Below, one piece after another: positions 1 through 10,059 of a stretch of 64,000 nucleotides of DNA. Origin of the DNA: Eutreptiella sp. 'Long Island Sound 2002' (Eukaryota; Euglenozoa; Euglenophyceae; Eutreptiales; Eutreptiaceae); assembly GCA_964036045.1 (NCBI GenBank), contig OZ038392.1:21044090-21108089 (forward strand). The letters run 5' to 3'. A program made the position numbers and the translations under genes. Under the pieces are notes generated by a model. The model did not search any database. It worked only from the letters and a program-made list of their open reading frames with translations, and was not told where the DNA came from. Position 1 is the stretch's first letter; every line of letters starts with the position of its first letter.

Positions 1-631
1 GTCGCGCTTCGGCCGCGGCGCGCTCCGCCATGAAGGTGGTGGCGGTGGCGTCGGTGACGGTGGGGGGGCGCCGCGCTGGGCGCTGCTGCCTTCGGGCCTG
101 GGACGGCTGGGGCCGGATGTCGTAGAGGACATCCTGGGGGGGCCGGGCCCGAGCTGCCGTCGTGGCGCCGGGTTTGGGCTTGGGCTTGGGCTTGGCTGCG
201 GGCCGCCGTTTGGCGGCGGCTTGGGCTTCGGCTGGGTCGTGGGCATGGGCTTCGCCGGGGCGTGGGCTTTGGCGGCGGTGGGGCTGCTCGCGGTGGGGGC
301 GGGTTGGGAGGCCCGTTTGGGAGGTGTCCCCCGCGGCCTGGGGGGTGGAGTGCTGGATGAGGACGTGCTGGTGGTGGTGGTGGATGAGGTGGTCGTGGTG
401 GTGGAGGTTGTGGAGTCGGAGGCGGAGGAGAGGGCCGCGGGAGACGGCGGAGGGTCCCGGGCCTCGGGGGCGGGCGTATGATGCTGGGTCCTGTAAGTAG
501 CGAGAACGCGGGTGCAGATTCGGGCATCGGGCGTGTGCGCGCGTTTTCCCTGGTGATCCGTGCGTGCTGGTGCTGGCGTGGCGGTGTTGTCTCGGCTGTG
601 CGGGTACGTGGGTTACCTGGGGGGTGGCCAT
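1..631 (-). CDS. ORF4 of the LINE-like element, N-terminal part, function unknown
   Basis: An open frame starts at ATG 629-631, inside the last codons of ORF3, and runs off the window after about 210 codons without a stop. The start is chosen because it is the first ATG and it overlaps the ORF3 stop (613-615) by 19 nt. The protein begins MATPQVTHVP, is rich in His, Pro, Arg and Ala, has a histidine-rich stretch near residues 75-90 and a Lys-Pro repeat near residue 150, and becomes less biased at the end (PPQDVLYDIRPQ). I recognise no domain. High-GC repetitive sequence keeps other frames open too, so this call rests on the overlap with ORF3 and on the more protein-like composition of its end. 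Confidence 0.35.
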   Translation of the reverse strand, partial: MATPQVTHVPAQPRQHRHASTSTHGSPGKTRAHARCPNLHPRSRYLQDPASYARPRGPGPSAVSRGPLLRLRLHNLHHHDHLIHHHHQHVLIQHSTPQAAGDTSQTGLPTRPHREQPHRRQSPRPGEAHAHDPAEAQAAAKRRPAAKPKPKPKPGATTAARARPPQDVLYDIRPQPSQARRQQRPARRPPTVTDATATTFMAERAAAEAR

Positions 632-3600
632 ATCTGCTCCAGGACGCGGGGGTGTGTCTGCTGGAGGTAGTCGAGGGTCTCGAAGAAGCATCGCTGGATG
701 CCGGGCATGTCCTCCTCTGTGAGGTGGGGGTAGTTTTGGGTGGGGGTGTGGGGGCCCGGCCATAGCAGCGCCATGAGGCGGGCTGCCACCATGTACGGGC
801 ATAGTTGTGGGGTGGTGGGGCGTGGGGGGGTGGGTCCCCCGCGGTTTGGGGGGGCTTCCATCTGCTGGGGGCGCAGCGTGACCACCCACACCCATCGGTC
901 CGCGGGGATCCCCCAGGTCCGTTGGGTCCACTTGGCGAGGCAATACATCGCCCTACCAAGGCCCTGGTAGCCGCTGCGGATGGAGAGCAGCGCGTCCAGG
1001 GATTCGGGTTCCCACGTGCCCCAGATGTGGGTGTCGTCCGGGTCGTCCCCCCTGGCGTACGTGTCGGGGCCTGGGTTGTGTGTGGGGGGGGTGTAGTCGG
1101 CGGGGAGGAGGGAGTCGGTGCCGTGTACCACCCAGTGGTCTGTGGGTGCGTCGTAGGTGGTGGTGGAGAGGGTGTAGTGCAGATTGTACATGAGGGTCAT
1201 GTACGTGGAGGGGGCTGGCTGCTGCTCGTCGGGGGTGGGGATGTCCCCCGGGACGTGGTGCCGGAAGTTGCTTAGGGAGGCCATCCGGGCCACCCATGTT
1301 TCCCGCTCCCACTTTTTGGTGCTGTCGGGGGTGGCGTCGGCCGGGGGGTGGGCCATGTTGGGCTCGCGGTAGCGGGTGCGGCCCTTGGTGCTGTCCCGCT
1401 CCGGCACGGGGTGTCCGACCAGGTGTCGACCCCAGTCGATGGGGGGTACCCAGATCCGGCTCCCCGTGGGGGGCGGGCTCTCGCCGTCTGGGGTGGCGCG
1501 TGGGGGGCGCTCGTGTCGGGCGACGTGGAGGAAGGCTTCGAAGAGGAAGTCTCTGACGCCTTCCCCCAGGGTGGCCGCCTGGACCAGGGTGGCCGCCCGG
1601 ATGGGGGTGCTGGTGCCGGAGGTGCGGAGGCACAGCACGACGTCCTGTTCCCCGACCCCCCGGAGGTGCTGCCGTACCGCTGCGGGGTTGTGCAGGGCGT
1701 AGGGTTCGGCCGGTGCGGCGACTGGTGGTGCGGGGTGTGATGGGGGGGGTGGTGTGGGTTGGGGGGGGTGGTCATCGTTGTCGCGCGTGGGGTCCGGTGA
1801 TGGGGTCTCTTGTGGCGGTCGCGGGAGGGGGGATTCGCGGTGGCATGTGTCGGCGGGGGTATCGACATCGATTGGCTGGTGCTGGCTGCCGCGTGTTGTG
1901 TCCGTGGCCTGGTCTCGGGAGGGGGGGCGGGGGGGGGTTGTGTGGGGGTGGCGCTGTTGGTGGTGGGGGGGGCGGGGGTGGGTGTTGTGCTGGCTGGGGG
2001 TCTGGGCGTCCCTGTGGGTCGTGTGGGTGTTGCGTGTGTGCGCCGTGTGGCCCTTGCGGTTCTTGACTGGTTGTGGTGCCGGGGTGTGGGTGGGAGGCGG
2101 CCGCATGAGCGTCCGGATGGGGCTGTGGTCCGTATGTAATGGGTGGCTGCTGGTGGATGGTGCTCGCTGGTATGGGGTGTGGGTGGGGGGGCTGCTGGTG
2201 GTGGTGGGGTGGGGGGGGCGGGGGTGGGTGTTGTGCCGGCTGGGGGTCCGGGCGTCCCTGTGGGTCGTGTGGGTGTTGCGTGTGTGCGCCGTGTGGCCCT
2301 TGCGGTTCTTGACTGGTTGCGGTGCCGGGGTGCGGGTGGGAGGCGACCGCATGAGCCCCCGGGTGGGGCTGTGGTCCGTATGTGCTGGGTGGCTGCTGGT
2401 GGATGGTGCTCGCTGGTATGGGGTGTGGGTGGGGGGGCTGTTGGTGGTGGTGGGGCGCCCCTACTCGGTCCTGGTGTTGCCGGTGTGCGTGCGCGGCTCC
2501 TCGCGGGTCCATGGGGGTGTACCGTGGCTCATATGTCGTGGGCCCGTGTAGCGGGGGCGGCGGGTGGTGCTGGACCGCGTGGTGGTGGTGTGGAGGGTGT
2601 GTCGGTTGTGTGTGGTACCCCGGCGTTGGTGGGTGTGGTGGCAGGGGCTGGTGGTGGTGGTACACGTGATGGTGTGGTGCGGTGATGTGCGCTATGTGGG
2701 GTGGGTGGTTCGCGGGGCCTGGTTGTGCTGGGGCGTGGTGGGGATGTAGCTGGTGGGGGCCGCTGTAGCTTGGGGGCATTAGGGGGTAGGGGTTGGGAGG
2801 GACGGGGGCGCGGTGGTGGTGTTGGTGGTGCCATGTCCCCTGGCTCTGCGCGTACGGTGGTCCTGGCATGGTGTGGACGTGTGTGGGCGGTGGTGGCTGA
2901 CTGGGCTGCAGGGTTTGGGTGCTGCGGTACGGTGGTGGTGGTGGGCGTTGGTGGTGGTGGTGTTGTTGGTGTGCCCCGGGGGTCTGGGCGTGGGGAGGTG
3001 CGGTGTGGCTGGACCCGGGCCTTGGTCGGGGCGTCGCGCCCTGCTGGCGGGCGCGTTGGCGGGCCCCCTGGTGCCGGTGCCCCTTGGTCTTCTTGGCCTG
3101 GTGGGTGTCGGGGGCGGGTGAACCCCCCCGTCCCCGTGGGGGCGACGGGGAGCGGGCGCGCCAGCGGTGTGCCTCTTGGAGGCTCGTCTTGAGGCCTCTG
3201 ACGTAGGCCTCCTGGTCCGTGAGGCTCATCCGCGTGGCGGTGGCCTCGTCGGGGGCGGCCAGGTGGGCGTCCCGGAAAGACGCCCAGCCCTCCGGAGGCG
3301 TCTGTTGTGCGGGGTGGGGGTGGTGTGCCGGGTAGAGGAGTGCGCTGAGGGGGTAAGGTGTTCCCTTCCGTCGGCCGAGGGCGTTTGCGAACCGGCGGCA
3401 CGTGGCTCGGAGGTAGGCTGCTATCTCCTCTGGTGCCGTGTCGGCCCACGCTTCCGGCGTCAGGGCTGCTGCTTGGGGGGCCGGGAGTTGTGGGTCTGGG
3501 AGGTGTAGGTCTCGGTGGTGGAGGTATAGGGCGAGGAGGATGTGGCGGGCCGCCACGTTCAAGCCGCCTCCGCTGTGGCGTAGGGGTGGGCTGTGGGGGG

Positions 3601-4088
3601 GCAGGGGTGTGTTGCCCGCGGCCACGGCTATGGCCCATGCGTGGTCCGCCGCGTCCGCCACGTAGTACCCTCCCAGTTGGTCCCGGAGAGTGTCGGTGAG
3701 GTACCCGAAGAAGCTGGGGTGGCTGGCGGGGGGGGGTGCGGCTGGGGCCGCGGGCCGTTCGCGGTGGCGGGGGTTGAGGTCCCCGCAGTGGGGGCACTGG
3801 TTGAAGCGGTGCGCGGCTCCCAGGCAGACCCAGTGGTCTGGGTTGCAGGGCAGGGCTGTCTGTGGTAGCCGCTGGCGAACGCAGAGGGGACATGCGGTGG
3901 CTGGTGGTTGGTGGTACCTGTGGACGGACGGCGGCGTGGGGGGATGGGGGCTGGTGGCGCGCGCATGCTGGTGGGAGCGTGTGCGGTGCCTGTGGCGCCC
4001 GTGTGTGCTGTGCCAGTGCTGTGCTCGGTGGACGGTGTGTAGACGTGGTGGGGGTTCCGTGTTGGTATGTCAAGGGGTAGGTTCTCAT
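613..4088 (-). pseudogene. ORF3 of the LINE-like element: zinc finger plus His/Pro-rich protein, frameshifted
   Basis: The start ATG (4,086-4,088) overlaps the ORF2 stop as ATGA. The first about 50 codons are in one frame; near 3,930 the credible protein continues in a second frame, with a cysteine-rich finger at about 3,890-3,780 (CPLCVRQR, then CNPDHWVCLGAAH, then CPHCGDLN). A folded-looking stretch follows to about 3,200, then a long His/Pro/Gln-rich region to about 1,950 containing an 82-codon tandem duplication. At a C-run near 1,930 the credible frame changes again and gives an ordinary C-terminal domain of about 370 residues ending at TAA 613-615 (ends QIWPPPR). Total length is about 1,150 codons. 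Zinc finger plus low-complexity tail would suit a nucleic-acid-binding structural protein, but this is inference. The frame changes at homopolymers could be mutations or sequence errors. Confidence 0.45.
1972..2456. repeat. Tandem duplication of about 246 bp inside ORF3
   Basis: Two adjacent near-identical copies, 1,972-2,217 and 2,218-2,456. The spacing of 246 bp is exactly 82 codons, so the duplication preserves the reading frame. It repeats a His/Pro-rich segment containing HPHPIPASTIHQQPP and, further on, SQEPQGPHGAHTQHPHDPQ. Confidence 0.85.
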
Positions 4089-7000
4089 GGTTGGTAGAAC
4101 AGGAGTTTGAGGAGGTGGGCTTGGTCTGTTGGGGGCAGGGTTGCCGCATGCTGCAGGTATTTGTGGGTGCGGTATGTGAGCTGCTCCGCCGTCTTGGCAA
4201 CGGCCGTCCGCTGCATGTGTGCCGCCGTGGCCTGGGGGTCCTCCGCGTGGGTGCGTAGTAAGGTGTAGACGGCAGTGGGGACGAGCCCCCTGCGGACTGC
4301 CTCGAGCACCTCCGTCTGCTTGAGGACGGTGGTGAGTTGCTGGGTCGCCGGGGACTGCGCCAGCGATCCGGCGTGCTGTTCGATGGTGTGGGTTGGGTTC
4401 CAGTCTGTGAGGGTGTCCAGTCCCCTGTACAGGGGGCACGCCTTGAAGTGGTCCCATGTTTCTTCTTCCGCGTGGCTGCAGATGCATTTGGTGTGTCCTG
4501 CGGGGACGTGGATCGAGAGGCGCGTACACCATCGGTGGTATCGGGTGAGGAGGGGAAGTTGTTCGAGGGCGAGTTGGAGGCGGGGCTTTTGTAGGTGTGC
4601 TGGGAGGCTATCTGGGCGCAGGGCGGAGTAGTAGAGGGGGGTGTTGACGGAGTTTTCGAGGCGTCGGAGGAGTTCGGTGTTTGCTGGGTGGCCCAGTGTG
4701 GTGGCGAGTTGCTGGATGGCTGTGGGGTAGTGGTACTGCTTGTCTCGATCCGTGTACGGCGTGTCCTCGGGCATTCATTGGGGGGGCTGTGCGGCCAGGG
4801 GTATCGGGGGCAGGTGCTGCAGGTGGCTGTGGTGTGGGGTGTCCAGTCGCACGCGTTCGAGCCCTGGGGTGTGGTTGGTGTTCTGGTGCTTGGCCTGCGT
4901 GTCTGCGCGTCCATTGCCGTATGCGTAGCGGTGCGACTCCTGCTTGACGATGTGTAGGGCGTCCTGGGGGTGCATGCCCTTGAAGGCCATCCATAGTCCC
5001 AACGCTTGTGTGGTGAGGCCGGAATCGAGTGCTTTGTAGAGGGGCAGGTCCGCAAGGCGCCTGGTGAGGTGGATGTCGACCGTGGCGTCCACGACTACCC
5101 AGATGTTGCGGGGCCGGACCGTCGTGGGTGGCGGTGTGGCGGTGACGGCGTCTGCCATGGTGCGCAGTTCGCCGTGGGAGGACGCCCCAAAGATGGTGGT
5201 CCCGGTGTGGTGTTCCACGTGGAGGCCGTCCGCGTGCCGGGTGATGCGCACGGAGGCGCAACCGACCGTGGGGGTGCGTTGCTGGGTGCCGGATGCGTCA
5301 GTGAAGTAGATGATGTCGTTGTCGCTGGGTATGGGTAGGCGGGCGATTGCTGTGGGGTGATAGACGTAGATGGGGTTCCCCTGGGTGGTTCTGGCGGTGA
5401 TTTGCGTGGGTTGCAGTAGTGGCGCTGCATAGACGCCTATTCCCTGGGTGATGATGGCCTGGGCTCGTGGGATGAGGCGGAGGAGGCCCCTGTCTGGGCG
5501 TCCCTGGGTGATATACGCGTACATCAGGTGGAAGAGGTATCCCGTATTGGGGTGGAACTTCTGGCACGTGATGGTCTGTCGCCGCTCCTTGTCGTCTTTG
5601 TCGCCGCAGAGGGTGGGGCATTTGTGCTGTAGGGGGCGAATGGGTGCCTCCTGAGGTCCTGCGCGGTGTGGGTCGCAGCGGTCGTACTCCATGGCTACGC
5701 TGTCCGGGTCTGCCCGCTCGTTGGTGAACGTCCATGTCGCCGTGGGTGTTCAGGTCCAGGCTACGTGCGCCGGGTGGTCTGGGGGTACCGTGTGAAACCA
5801 GGGGGAGAGCCATGCCTGCTGGTCGGCGGTGGCGGCGGCGGTGGGGGTGTGGTAGTGGGTGGAGATGAGGTGCAGCAGGGGCCACGGAGTGTCGAGGGCT
5901 GCCGGGCCGCAGTGCCAGCACGTGCGTGGTATGCCCTGGTCACTGTGTCTGACTGGTGGTACATCGGTCCCCGGTGCATTGTGTTTGGGGATGGACCAGG
6001 GGGCATGGTGTCGCTGGACGGTGCGGGTAACATGTTTGTGGCCGTTTGGTGCTAGTAGCAGGATGGTGGGTGGTGTCCAGCCTTCGGCTGACGGGGTGGG
6101 CTCCCCCTGTGTCGTGCCGCCGTCGTTGGGGGTCTCGTGTACGCTCAGGCGGGGCCGGGGGTGCTGGCGCTGGAAGGCTGTGTACGCCGTGTCGATGTCC
6201 TTGGGCCCCGGCATGTCGCGCCCTGCCTTCGTAGCACATGCGCGGAGGTACGCTTGGAAGACGTGGCGTGCCGGCCATTGTGGGTCGGAAAGGAACGGGG
6301 CGTGGTGGGCGTCGCATTGGGCCATGATCTGCATCTGTGTTGGGGTGATATACACTATGGTGATGGTGGCCCCTACGAGGCGCAGGGTGTCCACCTCGCC
6401 TGCCGGGCGTCGGTGGATGTCGGTGTGTGTGGCCACGAGTGGCCCCTGTTGATCGCAGTGGTGGTTTGTCAGGATGGCGTGTGTGTGGTGCGGTAGGAGG
6501 AGTTGTAGCTGGGCCCAGATGCCAGTGCCCACGGGGACGGAGACGCCGTGTTGTGCCAGTATCTACCGGGGGCAGGTGTTGCGGGCCATTTGCGCTTCTT
6601 TTATGCGTATGGCCGCCGCCTCGCGAACTTCTGGTTGGTGGTTGTGTGTTACCCTGTGTAGGAGGTGTGCTGCGTGTTTGGCATAGGCCATGTCGACCAG
6701 GGCGCCCGTATTGTCTCCGTAGTAGCGCCAGTGGGCCATCATGGCCTCCTTGGGGAAAGACGTGGGCCAGCCTCCGTGTTGCGCCCATGCCTTCGTCACT
6801 TGTTGTCGAGCGTGGCGTAGTGCGTCTTGGGGGCGCGGGAGGTGCAGGGCTTGGTACCCGATGGCCGCGTTGAGCACTGCTTCCATGAAGTACGCCAGGC
6901 CCTGCGTAGAGAGGAGGTCCCCCCTGGCAATTTGGGTTAGCCGGGCGAGGCGCTCTTCTAGCTTGCTTGGCAGTGTGATGTGGTGGTGCTGCGTGGCCTG

Positions 7001-10000
7001 TGTGACTCCCAGGTGGACTGTGGTGTCTTCCAGGTGTAGGGGTTCGCCTCTCCGGATGTGGGGGGTGGGGGTCTTGGCGTCGGCCAGCCCGACCGATTTG
7101 CGGGGGTGCACTAGGAGCTGGTGAGCGTCCAGGTAGGTTGTGGTGAGTTGGAGAATGGCGGACGCTTGTTCGGTGGTCGTTGGTAGCCCTGCGTTCTCAG
7201 GGTCGCGGTGGCGGGTGGCCGTAGTGAGGAGGTTGTCATCTGCGAAGTTGATGAGGGGGGACCGTAGCGGGTATGGGGCGTACCCCGGGTATACCCGTGC
7301 TAGCTCGAATGCCAGTGGCAGGGTGACGAGGAGGTAGAGGAAGGGGCCTTCGGCGCCTCCCTGGGGGACCCCGCTGTCTGTGCCGGTCCAGGGGGTGAGG
7401 CCCGCGGCCGTGATGACGGCGTAGAGTCGGGTTTGGATGTACCCGGTCATGAAGGATAGGAATTGGAGGCCCATGGCATCCCATACCTCCGTGAGGAGCC
7501 GGTGTGGGGCGTGGGGGAACGCGCCTTGGACATCGAGGGAGGCGATGATCATCTCGTAGGGGTTCATGTCCAGTGCGGTGTCCTGGAGGAAGATGGCCTC
7601 GTGGGGGGACCTGCCGGCCATGGCCCCCCACATGCTGGCGGGCACGTGGGCGAAGACCGCTGGCGCGATGCGGCCTAGGATGAGCGTCCACACCAGCTTG
7701 ACCTCGGTGGTGGCGCATACTATGGGCCGCCAGTTCCCCGGCTGCGCCGAGTCCCCCTTTTTGTAGAGGGGGTGGACCAGGTTGGCCCACTCAGGGGGGA
7801 TGGGCGTGGCGCCCGTGACGATGTCCCACAGGCGGGCTGCCAGGCGGCGTTTGATGGGCAGGGTGAGACGTTGGTACGCTTCAGCCGGCAAACCGTCGAC
7901 GCCGGGCACGACCCCCTTCTTCAGGCGGTCTAGGGCGCGCTGCAGTTCTGAGATGCTGAAGGGGTCGTGTTCGATGGCGCGCCGCTGTTCCCGGTTAAAG
8001 ACCCTGGGCACATGCTCGCGGATGGTGTTTCTGGTGTGGGGGTCGAGCTCGGGGAGGGCGTCCCCGTGTTGTGCCTGGAAGCTGTCCAGGACTGCCTGGA
8101 GGACGGCGTCGGGGTCATTGGTGAGGCCTCCTTCGGGGGTGCGGACCGCGTGGATGGTACGGCGCCCCGTGTCCTCCAGGATGCGGCTGACGTACCGTAG
8201 GGACTTGTACGGCGTGTCGTTTCTGCCGTATCTTTCGCGTTCCTGGGCTGCTGCCGCTATGCGGTGGGCGTGCCATTCCTGGAGTTGGTGGCGGCGGGTG
8301 GTGAGGAGCGCACGGAGGTGGGCGTCCCGGTCTCGTGCCTCCGGTGTGCTGGGGCGTAGCAGGGTGGCGAGTTCCCCTTTCGTGGTCCAGATGTCATGGA
8401 CCAGTTGCTGGAGGGTGAGGTCTGGTGGTGCTCCCGTGTGGTTGGTGTCACGCTCCATGCCGCATGCTTGTGCCGCCCGGCGCATGGCGGTGGTGAGTGT
8501 CGGTGCACCCGGGCGGCGTAGGATGGCGTGTAGGGCCCTGTTATACCTGTGCCAGGCGCCGTGGTCGTCCTCGGCCGGGAACTGCAGTGTGGGTGGGAGG
8601 GTGTCGTCTGGCAGGGTGGCCGCGGGTGGGGGTAGGTTGGGGATGATGAGGTCGATGTAGAGGGGCCGGTGGCCCGTGCCTGTGGGCGGGAGGTCCCCGT
8701 AGGCTGCTTCGTGGACGCGCACCGTGGTTGGGTCCCCGTAGCACGTGTCGATGCGGGATGGGTGGGTGCCGGCTTGGTGGGGGTAATGGGAGGGTGTGCC
8801 GGTGAGCCCTGCCGTGAGGTCGGTGAGGCCCAGTTGGTGCATGGCGTCCCGGACAGCTATGTTGGTGGCTGTGGGTGGGCCGGTGCGGTCGTCGTCGGTG
8901 GGAGCGGCGTTTAGGTCGCCTATGATGATGGTGGGTGCCAGGAGGGAGAGTCGGCGGTACGCCAGGCTCAGGGTGTCCAGGAAGTCCTTGGTCTCCTCCC
9001 CGAACGGGACGTGCGTGAGCAGCACGTTTAGCTGCCATCCGGGCCCCACGCACTCGTACGCCCCGAGGCGACCATCCACTCCGAGGTCGGGGTGGGCATG
9101 TACCCCGACCGATGTCTTGTGGTAGAGGGGTACCCCCCGTTCCCAGTGGGCGTGATATTTGTTCCCCTCTGGGTCCAGGATCGGTGCTGGTTCGGGTTGG
9201 TCCGCTTTGCGGAGGGCTTGCTCCAGGAACCCCAGGAGGTCTGCGCCTTGGGGGTGCGGCCCGGGCATGGCTTGCAGTGTGGCGGCCTTGGTGGGGTCGT
9301 AGGTGACCGCGGGCTCGTTGAGGATGTTGATGCAGGCGTGGGCTTCTGCAGGCGCCGGTTTCTGGGGACCGGTAGTTGGGGGGGCGGGCCGTGTCCGGCC
9401 CTGGCCCCGTCAGGCGTTGAGGAGGTCGATGACGCCCTGAGCTGCGGGTGCCCTGCGGTTCCGCTTCTGGGGCTGGGGTAGGGCCCATGCATTGTGGACT
9501 TCGCCCGTGTACTCGGTGCCGGTGAGGTGCTCCGTGTCGGGGGTGCACAGCTGCATGGGGACCATCTCACGACCGGCTTGGTCTCGCCAGAGTTCGATGG
9601 TGCGCCCCAGCTTCTTGTCGTTGGGGGTGGCCGGGTCCCACTTGACGTGGATCTTGAACCCCTGGTGGTCCCCGGTGACGCGGTACCGGTGCTTGACCTA
9701 CCCTGCGGCCCATATCCACTTGGAGGGGCCCGCGGCCGTGGGGTACTCGAAGGGCAGCTGCACCCGGGTGTTGATGGCGTATTCGGGATACAGGGCAGCG
9801 GCTTCCTCTTTGGTCCAGCTCTTCGGCTTGGCCCTTGGCTTGGCGCGGGTTTGGCCTGTGTGGGGGCCTTGCGCTTCTGCGCACCTTGGCGGCGCCGGGC
9901 AGCGGGTTGTCCCCGTTGGGGAGGTGCGCCCTGGGGCCGCTGTACGGGTGCGTGGCCCGGTGCAAACACGGGGTGTTCGCGGGCGGCTGGGACGTCGGGC

Positions 10001-10047
10001 TTGGACGTGGGGACGGGGTCCGCCAGCTGGAACACTTGCTTGGTCAT
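4085..10047 (-). pseudogene. LINE ORF2: endonuclease, reverse transcriptase, RNase H, CCHC knuckle (five premature stops)
   Basis: Replication polyprotein that would nick the target and copy the element RNA. The frame stays open from about 9,850 to 4,085 apart from stops at 9,698 (TAG), 9,410 (TGA), 6,563 (TAG), 5,750 (TGA) and 4,775 (TGA). Endonuclease: LNVLLTH, GDLNA at 8,920, SRID at about 8,758 and GHRPLY at about 8,675; no clear N-terminal catalytic Glu motif is seen. Reverse transcriptase from about 7,930: VVPGVDGLPAEAY, NWRPI, SLDVQGAF, GVPQGGAEGP and FADDN (7,246). RNase H: FTDASG (5,299), then Glu in SSHGELRT, Asp in VVVDATVD and Asp in GNGRADTQ. Terminal knuckle C-x-C-x9-H-x3-C at about 4,486-4,436. 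The N-terminus (10,047 to about 9,850) is in another frame, so a frameshift is needed. A 450-residue region before the endonuclease has no family I know. Confidence 0.85.
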
Positions 10048-10059
10048 GAGGCCAAGCAC

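Noticed and set aside
162-3500. Plus-strand open frames of 80-270 codons in the first 3.5 kb
   Set aside because: They are antisense shadows of GC-rich ORF3/ORF4 and are made of Gly, Val, Trp and Cys runs.
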